From an uncultured bacterium (GTDB lineage: Bacteria; Bacillota; Limnochordia; DTU080; JAAYLA01), in contig CALKAQ010000062.1 in assembly GCA_937983075.1 (NCBI GenBank), positions 1 to 64,000 on the forward strand: 64,000 nucleotides of DNA, written 5' to 3'. The position numbers and the translations under genes were made by a program. Every line of letters begins with the position of its first letter. The first letter of the stretch is position 1. Below, one piece after another: positions 8,757 through 17,501 of this stretch. Below the pieces are notes generated by a model, which saw only the letters and a program-made list of their open reading frames with translations, made no database searches and was not told where the DNA came from.

Positions 8757-10166
8757 CTACAGAATGTAGCGGCTGAGGTCTTGATCTTTGACGAGTGAGG
8801 AAAGGCGTTCTTGGACGTAAGCGCGGTCAATGACAAACTTATAGCCGGCATACTGCGGAGCTCGGAATGAAATATCCTCCAGAAGACGCTCAAGCAGTGT
8901 ATGCAGTCGCCTTGCACCTATATTTTCCGTGGTCTCGTTGACTTTCTCGGCCAATTCGGCGATTTCATCGATGCCGTCGGGCGTGAATTCGATGGTGACG
9001 TTTTCGGTCGCGAGCAGCTCGATGTATTGCTTGGTCAAGGCGTTGCTCGGCTCCGTCAAAATGCGACGAAAATCTTCTTTTACCAACGAATCGAGCTCGA
9101 CTCGAATCGGAAACCGCCCTTGCAGCTCCGGAATGAGATCGGAAGGCTTGGAAACGTGAAAGGCCCCCGCAGCGATGAACAGCATGTGATCCGTTTTGAC
9201 CGGACCATACTTCGTCATGACGGTCGAGCCTTCAACGATGGGCAGAATATCGCGCTGCACACCTTCCCGCGAGACGTCCGGACCCGTTGTTTCTCGACCG
9301 CAGATTTTATCGATCTCGTCGATGAAAACGATTCCCGTCGTCTCGGCTCGTTCGACGGCTTCTTGGGCGACTTCATCCATGTCAATCAGTTTATGCGCCT
9401 CTTCCTGTGCGAGGATGCGGCGGGCTTCCGATATCTTGACACGACGCCGGCGCCGTTTTTTCGGCATGATGTTGCCGAACAGGTCTTGCAAATTGACGCC
9501 CATTTCTTCCATTCCGGTTCCCGAAAACACTTCAAGCATGGGCGGCCGTTGATCTTCTACCTCGATTTCGATGATCTGGTCTTCGAGCTCGCCGGCCTTG
9601 AGCTGCTGTTTGACCCTGCGACGTTTCTCTAGAATTTCTTCTTGTTGGTCATTTTCATCCGTTTGCGACGCGGCGGAGGTCCCTGGCCGCTGTGCCATGC
9701 CGAATATGGCGCTCAATGGATTGAAACCGGCTGCCTTCGACGGCATGGGGACCAAGATTTCGACAATACGCTCATCCGCCATTTCTTTCGCCTTTTCTTC
9801 GACCTGCGCCATCCGTTCCGCTTTCACCATGCGAACGGCCGTTTCAACGAGATCACGCACGATCGATTCGACATCGCGGCCGACATAACCCACTTCCGTA
9901 AACTTGGTCGCTTCCACTTTGATAAACGGAGCACCGGAAAGTTTGGCCAATCGACGCGCAATTTCCGTCTTGCCAACGCCGGTGGCACCGATCATCAAAA
10001 TATTCTTTGGAACAACCTCATCGCGTATGGATTCCGGCAGGCGGGCTCTGCGATAGCGATTGCGCAAAGCAATGGCTACGGCACGTTTCGCTTTTTCCTG
10101 CCCCACAATGTATTGATCAAGTTCTTCTACGATTTCTTGCGGTGTATAACCCATGTGGTCGGGCAC
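8757..10166 (-). CDS. hslU: HslU, unfoldase ATPase of the HslUV protease
   Basis: 469 residues, the normal size. AAA+ motifs: Walker [16 protein letters not shown] (about 60-74), the YVGRDVES pore-loop region, Walker [11 protein letters not shown] and the C-terminal [18 protein letters not shown] sensor-2 segment. The I-domain insertion (about 110-240) is acidic and basic in turn, as usual. HslU hexamers unfold substrates and feed them into HslV. The start is GTG 10166, 7 bases after AGGAGG and 11 bases after hslV. In Bacillus the next gene would be codY; here a terminator follows. Confidence 0.97.
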   Translation of the reverse strand: MPDHMGYTPQEIVEELDQYIVGQEKAKRAVAIALRNRYRRARLPESIRDEVVPKNILMIGATGVGKTEIARRLAKLSGAPFIKVEATKFTEVGYVGRDVESIVRDLVETAVRMVKAERMAQVEEKAKEMADERIVEILVPMPSKAAGFNPLSAIFGMAQRPGTSAASQTDENDQQEEILEKRRRVKQQLKAGELEDQIIEIEVEDQRPPMLEVFSGTGMEEMGVNLQDLFGNIMPKKRRRRRVKISEARRILAQEEAHKLIDMDEVAQEAVERAETTGIVFIDEIDKICGRETTGPDVSREGVQRDILPIVEGSTVMTKYGPVKTDHMLFIAAGAFHVSKPSDLIPELQGRFPIRVELDSLVKEDFRRILTEPSNALTKQYIELLATENVTIEFTPDGIDEIAELAEKVNETTENIGARRLHTLLERLLEDISFRAPQYAGYKFVIDRAYVQERLSSLVKDQDLSRYIL

Positions 10167-10177
10167 GGGACGTCCTC

Positions 10178-10714
10178 CTAAAGTTCTTCAACAGTGATGT
10201 GATGATTGGTGTACACACAAATGTCTGCAGCGATTTCCAATGCTCGTCGGCAGATCTCGGGAACGCTTAAATCGGAATGAGCCGCCAATGCCCGAGCGGC
10301 TGCCAGTGCATATGTACCGCCTGACCCCACGCTCGCAATGCCGTCATCGGGCTCGATCACATCTCCGGTTCCCGATATGATGAGCACGTTCTCCGTATTC
10401 GCAACGACGAGGAGCGCCTCGAGACGGCGCAGTATACGGTCCGTGCGCCACTCTTTGGCGAGTTCAACGGCAGCACGCACCAAATTTCCCTGGTAGGTTT
10501 CGATATGACTCTCAAACTTTTCGAAGAGACTGAAGGCATCGGCCGCGGCTCCGGCGAACCCGGCGATAATCTTGCCGTGGTAAAGGCGGCGCACTTTTTT
10601 TGCTCGCTGCTTCATCACAGTGTGTTCGCCCATGGTTACCTGCCCATCGCCGGCAATGGCCGCGCGGCCGTCACGACACATAGCTACGATTGTAGTTGCG
10701 CGAATGGGAATCAT
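10178..10714 (-). CDS. hslV: HslV peptidase subunit with CodW-length N-terminal extension
   Basis: About 178 residues from ATG 10714, which lies 9 bases after AAAGG; an ATG at 10723 abuts that site and is less likely. HslV features: [48 protein letters not shown] and the C-terminal [14 protein letters not shown]. It is the 20S-like peptidase partner of HslU. In most HslV the catalytic Thr follows the initiator Met. Here five residues (I-P-I-R-A) come between Met and Thr-Thr, the same spacing as Bacillus CodW, whose nucleophile is Ser2. Position 2 here is Ile, so how a nucleophile becomes exposed is unclear. Confidence 0.95.
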   Translation of the reverse strand: MIPIRATTIVAMCRDGRAAIAGDGQVTMGEHTVMKQRAKKVRRLYHGKIIAGFAGAAADAFSLFEKFESHIETYQGNLVRAAVELAKEWRTDRILRRLEALLVVANTENVLIISGTGDVIEPDDGIASVGSGGTYALAAARALAAHSDLSVPEICRRALEIAADICVYTNHHITVEEL

Positions 10715-10759
10715 CAACGGCATCCTTTCCTGATATACAACGAGGGGCCCACCCCATGC

Positions 10760-12922
10760 TTATGCCCTCATGGACGTTGAAGATGCTGGCGTTTTCGCCG
10801 GTTCCTCTTCTGCGACGCTCTCGAGTTCAGGCAGCGGTTCCTGAGTAAAATCGCATTCTTTCGACGAGCAAGCCCATATCGGCCCTTGACCGCGCCGGTT
10901 GCGCTCGATGAGAAGTGAACCGCATTGCGGACATTTCGCGTTGACAGGGCGCTGCCAGCTGGTAAACTCGCATTCCGGGTAGGTTGAACAACCGTAGAAT
11001 GTCCGGCCGCGGCGCGAACGGCGTTCGACGATGTCGCTGCCACATTCCGGACACGGCACCCCAATTGAAACGAGCAACGGTTTGGTATTGCGACATTCGG
11101 GAAAACCCGGGCACGCAAGAAACTTTCCGTATCGGCCCCACTTAATCACCATGTTGCGGCCGCATTCTTCGCAAACCTCATCCGTTTCCTCATCCGCGAT
11201 TTCCACTTGTTCGACCAACCGGTGAGCTCCCTGCAAGGCGATTTCGAAAGGCTCGTAGAATTCGCGGACGACATCTTTCCAATTGAGTACGCCTTCTTCG
11301 ATTTGGTCGAGCTTAAGCTCCATATTAGCCGTAAATTCGACATCAACGATGTCCGGGAAATGCTCCTTGAGCAAGTCGACAATGATTTGCCCCAATTCGG
11401 TCGGCACGAAACGTTTGTCTTCGCGTACAACATAGCCTCGCCGCTGAATGGTGTCAATAATGTTCACGTAGGTGCTCGGCCGACCGATGCCGCGTTCCTC
11501 CAAGGTTTTGACGAGCATCGCTTCGGTGAAGCGCGGTGGAGGCTGCGTAAAGTGCTGTTTTGCCGTCAACTCGCGCCGCTTCAACGAAACACCTTCGTTG
11601 AGTTCCGGAAGCGTTTTGTCTTTCTCTGGCTTTTTGTCCTCGTCGTTATCGTCATCTTGCTGCTCGATGTACAGCGTCATAAAACCTGGAAACTTCACGG
11701 TCGATCCGGTTGCTCGGAATACGTAGTCGCCGGCGGAGATATCCGCAGAAACCGTGTCGAAAACGGCTGGCGACATTTGGCTGGCAACGAACCGTTCCCA
11801 AATCAACTTGTACAGCCGATGCTGATCCCGTTTGAGGTACGGCTTCACCGATGTCGGCGTGCGCAGCGTGGATGTCGGGCGGATCGCTTCGTGTGCGGCT
11901 TGTGCACCTTGTCTGCTTTCGTACTGGAACGGTTTTTCCGGACGATACTCGGCACCAAATTCTTTCTCGATGTATTCGCGGGCTTCGACCTGGGCTTCTT
12001 CGGCCACACGGGTCGAATCGGTTCGCAGGTAGGTGATCAGACCGACCGTGCCCTCGTCGCCGACATCGAGACCTTCGTATAATTCTTGTGCCAACTGCAT
12101 CGTCTTCCTGGCGGAAAAACCAAGTTTGCGGGATGCTTCTTGCTGCAGCGTGCTCGTCGTAAACGGTGCAGCTGGATTGCGCCGCCGCTCGCGCTTCGTC
12201 ACCGAAGTGACGACAAACTGCGCATTTTGCAGCTCATGGAGTACCGACTCGGCCTCCTCTTTATTGCGGAGCTCAATTTTGTCTTTGCCACGGCCGTGCA
12301 ACTTGGCCTCAAAGCGGCCGCCGTCTGGAGTTTCAAGTTCTGCAACGATGCTCCAATATTCTTCCGGTTGGAAAGACGCTATTTCTTCCTCGCGGTCACA
12401 AATGATGCGAAGCGCAACGGATTGGACACGACCGGCACTCAGCCCGCGCTTCACTTTCGCCCACAAAAGCGGACTTAGTTTATAGCCGACCAATCGGTCG
12501 AGTACACGCCGGGCTTGCTGAGCGTCCACCAGATTTGGATTGATCGGGCGCGGCTCTTTGATGGCATTTTGTATCGCACGCTTAGTGATCTCATGAAAAA
12601 CAATGCGATTATGGGCATCTTCCAGCTTCAGGGCTTGTGCCAAATGCCATGAAATTGCCTCGCCTTCCCTGTCGGGGTCAGCGGCGAGCAAGACGCGGTC
12701 GGCGCTCTTGGCGGCTTTGCGCAATTCCTGCAAAACCTTTCCTTGGCCGCGCACTGTAATGTACTTCGGTTCAAAATCGTTTTCAATATCAACACCAAAC
12801 TGACTTTTCGGCAAATCACGGATATGCCCCATCGAAGCCTTCACGGTGTAGTTGCGTCCGAGGAACTTCCGTATGGTTTTCGCCTTTGTCGGTGACTCCA
12901 CAATAATGAGGGTTTTAGCCAA
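10760..12922 (-). CDS. topA: DNA topoisomerase I
   Basis: About 720 residues from TTG 12922 ([15 protein letters not shown], the family start), 11 bases after GGAGG. GTG 12934 overlaps the ribosome site. The Toprim domain has the [13 protein letters not shown] motif. The catalytic Tyr is in [11 protein letters not shown]. The C-terminus carries three four-cysteine zinc-ribbon repeats (CEECGRN, CPECGSD and CPQCGSL each begin one). The enzyme relaxes negative supercoils by single-strand passage. It follows dprA as in Bacillus, but trmFO and codV, which normally come next, are absent. Confidence 0.97.
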   Translation of the reverse strand: MAKTLIIVESPTKAKTIRKFLGRNYTVKASMGHIRDLPKSQFGVDIENDFEPKYITVRGQGKVLQELRKAAKSADRVLLAADPDREGEAISWHLAQALKLEDAHNRIVFHEITKRAIQNAIKEPRPINPNLVDAQQARRVLDRLVGYKLSPLLWAKVKRGLSAGRVQSVALRIICDREEEIASFQPEEYWSIVAELETPDGGRFEAKLHGRGKDKIELRNKEEAESVLHELQNAQFVVTSVTKRERRRNPAAPFTTSTLQQEASRKLGFSARKTMQLAQELYEGLDVGDEGTVGLITYLRTDSTRVAEEAQVEAREYIEKEFGAEYRPEKPFQYESRQGAQAAHEAIRPTSTLRTPTSVKPYLKRDQHRLYKLIWERFVASQMSPAVFDTVSADISAGDYVFRATGSTVKFPGFMTLYIEQQDDDNDEDKKPEKDKTLPELNEGVSLKRRELTAKQHFTQPPPRFTEAMLVKTLEERGIGRPSTYVNIIDTIQRRGYVVREDKRFVPTELGQIIVDLLKEHFPDIVDVEFTANMELKLDQIEEGVLNWKDVVREFYEPFEIALQGAHRLVEQVEIADEETDEVCEECGRNMVIKWGRYGKFLACPGFPECRNTKPLLVSIGVPCPECGSDIVERRSRRGRTFYGCSTYPECEFTSWQRPVNAKCPQCGSLLIERNRRGQGPIWACSSKECDFTQEPLPELESVAEEEPAKTPASSTSMRA

Positions 12923-13009
12923 AGCCGGCAGCACCTCCGACTACACTGTGTTCATGCATAACTAAGTGCTCATATTACCATATCGTAGGGAAAGGCGTCC
13001 AACCAATCT

Positions 13010-14134
13010 TTAGGAGAAAGTTCGGCTAATCCGAACACGCGGTTCAAACCGGTCTCTCTCAAGGCGTATGACGGCACCGGTGATTTCAAGCTCCGTGAGT
13101 ATCGCGCGCACTTGAGACACAGTTCTGCCAGAACGTTCCACAAGTTCGTCGACTGAAGCTGCCTCTCCTGCAAAATATCGCATGAAATCGCCATATGCGG
13201 GGTTCTCAAGCGGTTCGGCGACCGGAATGTCCGCTTTTTTCCCGGACAGAGACATTTTATTAAGCGCACTCAGCACGTCAGCTGCGGATTCAACGAGCAG
13301 GGCTCCTTCCCTTAAGAGCTGATTGCTTCCTTGGCAAGAAGGTCTTCCGGCATCCCCCGGGCAGGCCATGATTCGCGCATTGAAATCATCTGCAAAGTCT
13401 GCGGTGATCAGGGCACCACTGCGAATCGGAGCCTCAACCACGAGCACTGCCTCCACTAATCGAGCGATGGTGGCATTGCGCAGCGGAAACTGATAGGCGA
13501 TCGGTGGCGTCCCGCAAGGAAACTGCGACACCACTGCTCCGTTCTTCACAATCTCACCGAAGAGCGTAGCGTGCTGCGGCGGGTAAACCCTATCGATGCC
13601 GCAGCCGATGACCGCCACGGTCCGGCCGGTTTCAAGCGCTCCGCGGTGAGCGGCAGCATCAATGCCCGCTGCCAGGCCGCTGACAATGGTAACACCTTGC
13701 GCAGCGAGATCGCGCGCGATCGAATAAGCGAGGCTACAGCCGCGCCGGGTCGCCCTCCGCGAGCCGACGATGGCCACGGCGGGTGATCGTATCGCCGTGA
13801 CATCCCCCTTGACATATATGACCGGCGGCGGCTGGTTTTGCTCTTTCATGCGTGCCGGGTAGCGCGGATCAAGCCAGCTGAATGCTTGGGCATGAACTCG
13901 GCGCAACAAAAGGCGCGGATCGATTTTCGCGCTTGAGCCGTCCGTTTCCGCCAAACCTGGCAACGGGGGTTGAAACGCGCAGCCGCGTTTCATCGCCTGC
14001 AGCATTTTCACGCCCGACTTATCAAATAGTTCCAGCCAGCGCCAAAGACGAGTCGAATCGCCGCCAATTTGATGATGAATTTTCACGAGTGCATCCGTTT
14101 CCTTGTCAATGAGCGGGCGGGGAAGTTCACTCAT
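13010..14134 (-). CDS. dprA: DNA-processing protein DprA
   Basis: About 374 residues from ATG 14134 (MSELPRPLIDKE). The upstream gene ends inside the same ATGATGAGTGA string, so the two are coupled. The Rossmann-like DprA fold is clear: VAIVGSRRATRRG, VSGLAAGIDAAAHRGAL, TVAVIGCGIDRVYPPQH, the GVVSQFP-like segment and the ITADFA-x-x-F-N-A-R motif. The C-terminal 70 residues form a winged helix (VDELVERSGRTVSQVRAIL). DprA loads RecA on incoming single strands in transformation. With ComM elsewhere in the window this suggests competence, though no uptake genes are seen. Confidence 0.95.
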   Translation of the reverse strand: MSELPRPLIDKETDALVKIHHQIGGDSTRLWRWLELFDKSGVKMLQAMKRGCAFQPPLPGLAETDGSSAKIDPRLLLRRVHAQAFSWLDPRYPARMKEQNQPPPVIYVKGDVTAIRSPAVAIVGSRRATRRGCSLAYSIARDLAAQGVTIVSGLAAGIDAAAHRGALETGRTVAVIGCGIDRVYPPQHATLFGEIVKNGAVVSQFPCGTPPIAYQFPLRNATIARLVEAVLVVEAPIRSGALITADFADDFNARIMACPGDAGRPSCQGSNQLLREGALLVESAADVLSALNKMSLSGKKADIPVAEPLENPAYGDFMRYFAGEAASVDELVERSGRTVSQVRAILTELEITGAVIRLERDRFEPRVRISRTFS

Positions 14135-14363
14135 CATCGGCACCGCTGATGCTCTCCAGAATATCCCGAAGTTCTTCTTCCCACTGGGCTTGGTAGGACT
14201 GCAGCGTTTGGCCGTCAACCAGCGAACCGTTCGAACAGTTGCTGCATACGGCCGCATGGGTCGTCCCGCGGGTGGCTACCACGGTATGGGGCGTATCAAT
14301 TTGACACATGGGACAATTGTAAATACGTGTACTGCCACGTTCGAGCTCCATAACCCTTTCCAT
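14127..14363 (-). CDS. Small zinc-ribbon protein upstream of dprA
   Basis: Up to 78 residues with one CPMC and one CSNC pair about 23 residues apart, which would form a four-cysteine zinc ribbon, and then an acidic helical tail (EEELRDILESISGADDE). I do not recognise the family. Its stop overlaps the dprA start (ATGATGAGTGA), so it is probably translated with DprA. Two starts are possible, ATG 14363 and ATG 14351; ribosome-site spacing does not decide between them. Codon use and the intact frame support a real gene. Confidence 0.65.
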   Translation of the reverse strand: MERVMELERGSTRIYNCPMCQIDTPHTVVATRGTTHAAVCSNCSNGSLVDGQTLQSYQAQWEEELRDILESISGADDE

Positions 14364-14523
14364 CCTTTCTTGTGGACTCCGCCCTCAAAACGTGTTTGAC
14401 GGCGGCACCCATTGGGTTCTGGGGCACTCCGTAGCATATGTCGGAAGGAGCGGCTTCTATCCGCCTTGGAGGAGAAGTGATGCAACTTCAAAACTATGGC
14501 AGGAAAATGTGCGGGCACTGACT

Positions 14524-14552
14524 ACTCTAGCAGATCCACTGCATTTTGACAA
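14524..14552 (-). promoter_or_regulatory. Probable sigma-A promoter for the dprA-topA-hslVU operon
   Basis: On the minus strand TTGTCA (14547-14552) is separated by 17 bases from TAGAGT (14524-14529). Transcription would start near 14517, about 155 bases before the zinc-ribbon gene. The rest of the 247-base gap between that gene and the DUF2203 gene shows no reading frame with a ribosome site. Confidence 0.4.
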
Positions 14553-14610
14553 TGGCGAGTATGGAAGAATCGAGCCACTCGTGCGATCGAGCAGCAAAGG
14601 CGACACCTTC

Positions 14611-15036
14611 TCATGTTTCCTCGGGATAAAGCGGTTGGCGCCCGGCGTATCCCGAACGTTCGTCATGATAATATGCAACTTCGGTCTCGCCTTTTTGCCA
14701 GCATAAAAGCACTTTTTTCCCGTTGACAATCGCCGGAAAATCAACCAGCCCGCGCTCGATGTCTTTGATCTGACCCCCTTCCCGATGAATCCCCTCAATT
14801 AAATCGTTCAATTCCCGCACGATGCGGCGCAATGCTTTTTCGGCCTCTTGGTAATCGACCGCCATGATCAGCTGCCCCTCAGCGTTGTAGCCGACGGCGC
14901 GCGCGAGCTCTTTGTCACGGTTGGCTTGGCGCGCTTCTCGCAATAGCTGCTGCATGCGGCCGATGTCACGCTCGAGACGCGGGATCATTTGATTGACCTC
15001 GGAAACGCTAAACATTTTTTCCATGATGGCAGTCAC
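14611..15036 (-). CDS. DUF2203 family protein
   Basis: Up to 141 residues. It begins with MFSVSEVNQMIPRLERDIGRMQ and has the helical middle plus the C-terminal GLVDFPAIVNGKKVLLCWQKGE-x-E-V-A-Y-Y-H segment typical of the DUF2203 family, a short helical protein of unknown function. The start may be GTG 15036 (very close to GGGGA), ATG 15024 or ATG 15015. It overlaps the upstream membrane-protein gene by 4 bases, so it is at the end of the respiratory operon or just coupled to that gene. I assign no function. Confidence 0.8.
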   Translation of the reverse strand: MTAIMEKMFSVSEVNQMIPRLERDIGRMQQLLREARQANRDKELARAVGYNAEGQLIMAVDYQEAEKALRRIVRELNDLIEGIHREGGQIKDIERGLVDFPAIVNGKKVLLCWQKGETEVAYYHDERSGYAGRQPLYPEET

Positions 15037-15629
15037 TCCCCGGCGTCATCGTTGCGGTTCCCGGCAAGAAACAGATCCGGATGCAGCTGTTCCACGTTGA
15101 CCACTACAATACCATATGCCTCGACGGCCGCGTCTTCTTCAGCCCGAACCTCCCTGCGCAACAACACCAGCAACCCGACAACACGCCGAAAAGACGGGAG
15201 TGTGTCGATCGAGGCGGCACCGGAGCGCAGTTCCTGTACCCATGCCTGCAAGCGCGCAGCACTCGCACTCAGTCGCCGCAAGTGACGTTTCCCGCGGAAA
15301 TTCGCTACTTCGGACGATGCGATGATGCACACCGTGCCGTCTTCTGCGTAAAGGACGCTTTCGGCTCGTGGTTCGCGCCCTTTCCAATGGCTCGCGGGCA
15401 CATGATGTTCGACACCCCGCAACGCTTCCAGGCGGTGACGCAAATCTGCCCGGGACGATTCAATCTGCCAACGTGCAAGCGTGTAAGCTGCCCACAGCCC
15501 CATCACCACAATGCCGATGGTCCCGAACATGCGAAACAGGGCTATTCCTGTGACCGCTGCCCGTTGAAAGAGGGCTCCCACCCCAATGGCGAGAACCCCC
15601 AACACAACGAGTCGGTGCCAAGTTTGCAA
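15033..15629 (-). CDS. Membrane protein of unknown function downstream of cytochrome c
   Basis: 198 residues. Two N-terminal hydrophobic segments (about 7-24 and 33-51) precede a soluble part of about 140 residues with no motif I recognise. The soluble part has alternating beta-like stretches (ESVLYAEDGTVCIIASSEVANF and YGIVVVNVEQLHPDLFLAG). The start is TTG 15629, 8 bases after GGAGG. Only 27 bases separate it from the diheme cytochrome c gene, so it may belong to the bc complex operon as an assembly or accessory factor; that is inference from position. Confidence 0.65.
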   Translation of the reverse strand: MQTWHRLVVLGVLAIGVGALFQRAAVTGIALFRMFGTIGIVVMGLWAAYTLARWQIESSRADLRHRLEALRGVEHHVPASHWKGREPRAESVLYAEDGTVCIIASSEVANFRGKRHLRRLSASAARLQAWVQELRSGAASIDTLPSFRRVVGLLVLLRREVRAEEDAAVEAYGIVVVNVEQLHPDLFLAGNRNDDAGE

Positions 15630-15655
15630 TGCACGAGCCTCCTAGCTGCTCCGAC

Positions 15656-16699
15656 CTACCGCAAGCTCAACAAGTACTCGACGAGAATGTCGAGATCTTC
15701 GTCGCTGAGAACCACTTCGGAGAACGGAGGCATCTGCGTTGCAGGCAATGGCGTCGGATCAGGTATCTCAATTCCCCAAGCGACTCCGCGTACACCGGCT
15801 TGCGGCATCTGATCGGGCACGGCGATGCCTTCTTCGGCAAGGGCCGCAAACACCGTGGGATCGAAACCGTTCAAGTCGGTGCCTTCGGGCAGCAGCATAT
15901 CCACAGGAGTCGGTTCAAGCAAGGGACCCGCATAGTTAGACCAATAAACAGGCGCTCGATTGCCCCGCTGCCAGACCGCGATGGGGTTGCGAATCCAGTG
16001 GCGGAGGAAGTCTCCCCAACCTTCACGCGTGATGCCGACGGCCCAGGAGCCCACGTTGGAAAGATCGGGGCCGATCGTGTTGCCATAGCCGCCGATGGCG
16101 TGGCATCCAAAGCACAGTTGAACGAAAATCTGGCGTGCGCGCAATGACGTCGCTTCATCGATGTCCTGTCCGACCGGCAGCGCGGCAATGGTCGCCTCCG
16201 TCGATTCATTGCCGTCGTCGTCGGTGGCATACACCGGCAACGGCGTACGCACGCGGTTCCATTCGCCGGACATAATGAAATAAGTCAACGCACGGATGTG
16301 CATTTCGTTGAGCGGCCCGTCATTGTCGACATGCCAAGCAGGCATTTGCGTGTAAGAAGCCCAGTGCCCGTTCGGCAATGCCAGCCACTTTGGTACCGTC
16401 GTACCCGGGCGGCCATGTGCTATGGCCGAGTAAATCTCGAAATACTTGTCTTGGTCGGTACGAGGATCGCCCTGCAAATCTTCGGTGTTGAGAGGCGCAC
16501 CGACAAACCCTTGGCCCGCTGCGCCGTGACACTGCATGCAATTTTCCGCATACAGTTCCGCGCCTCTGGCGATCATCGTTTCCATGTGCTGTGCTTCCGC
16601 AATTTCCATCCGCGTGGAATCAAACGCCAGCACAAAGACCAAACTAATGATCGATAACCATGCCAAAACAGTCACAACGATGTACTTTCGGCCAATCAA
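15656..16699 (-). CDS. Membrane-anchored diheme cytochrome c of the bc complex
   Basis: 347 residues. An uncleaved N-terminal helix (about 7-26) is followed by two class I cytochrome c domains, with heme sites CMQCH (54-58) and CFGCH (196-200). A methionine in TQMPAWH may be the sixth ligand of the first heme. Start TTG 16699, 8 bases after AAGGAG. It probably takes electrons from the Rieske protein and passes them to a terminal oxidase, as the c-type domain of QcrC does in Bacillus. There the cytochrome domain is fused to subunit IV and holds one heme; here it is a separate diheme protein. Confidence 0.88.
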   Translation of the reverse strand: MIGRKYIVVTVLAWLSIISLVFVLAFDSTRMEIAEAQHMETMIARGAELYAENCMQCHGAAGQGFVGAPLNTEDLQGDPRTDQDKYFEIYSAIAHGRPGTTVPKWLALPNGHWASYTQMPAWHVDNDGPLNEMHIRALTYFIMSGEWNRVRTPLPVYATDDDGNESTEATIAALPVGQDIDEATSLRARQIFVQLCFGCHAIGGYGNTIGPDLSNVGSWAVGITREGWGDFLRHWIRNPIAVWQRGNRAPVYWSNYAGPLLEPTPVDMLLPEGTDLNGFDPTVFAALAEEGIAVPDQMPQAGVRGVAWGIEIPDPTPLPATQMPPFSEVVLSDEDLDILVEYLLSLR

Positions 16700-16761
16700 A
16701 GCGGGTTCTCCTTTCCCGACTAAACCTCAGGGATTTGCTGGACCCGAGCCGTCTTCCGTGA

Positions 16762-16866
16762 TTATCCTTTATCCATCCACCGCTGTGCGAAATAAAGGAG
16801 GGCTTGTGCAATGAACACCAACGAGAAGACGACAATGAGTTCCTGAATGTCATTCACATAGAACAT
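16762..16866 (-). CDS. 34-residue single-helix membrane peptide in the bc operon (PetG-like candidate)
   Basis: An ATG at 16866, 7 bases after GGAGG (16874-16878), opens a 34-codon frame ending TAA at 16762. It fits exactly between the Rieske gene (stop 16904) and the cytochrome c gene (start 16699). The peptide has a short polar N-terminus (MFYVNDIQE), about 19 hydrophobic residues (LIVVFSLVFIAQALLYFA) and a basic end (QRWMDKG): a single helix with a positive-inside C-terminus. Size and topology resemble the b6f small subunits PetG, PetL, PetM and PetN, but I see no sequence signature that proves kinship. Confidence 0.7.
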   Translation of the reverse strand: MFYVNDIQELIVVFSLVFIAQALLYFAQRWMDKG

Positions 16867-16903
16867 GACGCTGCCTCCCACCGACACTTTTCAACTTCGC
16901 GCC

Positions 16904-17440
16904 TTACACCCGCGTGACGTGTTCGCTCCTGTGGGCGTCGCGTTCACGGATATCACCGGTGTCGACAATGACGGTTCCTTCTTCGTCAACATAAACCGTC
17001 ATGTAGTCCATGGGGCGCGGCGCAGGTCCGGCCACGTTTTGGCCGGTGATGTTGTACCTCGAACCGTGACACGGACATACGAACTGGTTCTGTGTCGGCT
17101 CCCAGGGCACCGTGCAGCCGAGGTGAGGACACTTCCAGTAAAGAGCGATCAATTCGTGCTCGCTCAGGCGGGCAATGTAAAATTTGCCGCTCCGCACACG
17201 CGTGACCGAGCCGACCGGAAAATCGTCCAGCTTTCCGGCTCGAACAAGAGAACCGAACCCCTCGATCTTTCTGGGCCAAAAGAGCATGAAACCGGAAAGG
17301 GCAGTCGTCAGCAAGGTCAACAACGTTGAAGCCCACATGACACTGCGCAAAAAGATGCGCCGTGACATGGTTTTCTTATCGGCTTCATCCAATGCGTTTT
17401 CTTCGTTGCGTTCTTCTTGCGATTTCACCGCATCAGACAT
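16904..17440 (-). CDS. qcrA: Rieske iron-sulfur protein of the menaquinol-cytochrome c complex
   Basis: About 178 residues from ATG 17440, 8 bases after AGGAG. The longer frame from 17473 has no better site. A Tat-like N-terminus (SRRIFLRSVMW) leads into one membrane helix (about 45-65). The 2Fe-2S ligands are in CPHLGCTVPW and CPCHGSRYN, both disulfide cysteines included. The GPAPRPM loop closes the cluster fold. It transfers electrons from menaquinol at the Qo site to the cytochrome c. The gene lies between subunit IV and the 34-residue peptide gene. Confidence 0.95.
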   Translation of the reverse strand: MSDAVKSQEERNEENALDEADKKTMSRRIFLRSVMWASTLLTLLTTALSGFMLFWPRKIEGFGSLVRAGKLDDFPVGSVTRVRSGKFYIARLSEHELIALYWKCPHLGCTVPWEPTQNQFVCPCHGSRYNITGQNVAGPAPRPMDYMTVYVDEEGTVIVDTGDIRERDAHRSEHVTRV

Positions 17441-17501
17441 CGCGTACGCTCCTCTCGTGTCCGCTCGGCACATTGCGGACCAAACACTTCTTTAAAAACC
17501 G

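Noticed and set aside
11207..12082. 291-codon plus-strand frame
   Set aside because: Antisense of topA with no ribosome site and no recognisable protein features.
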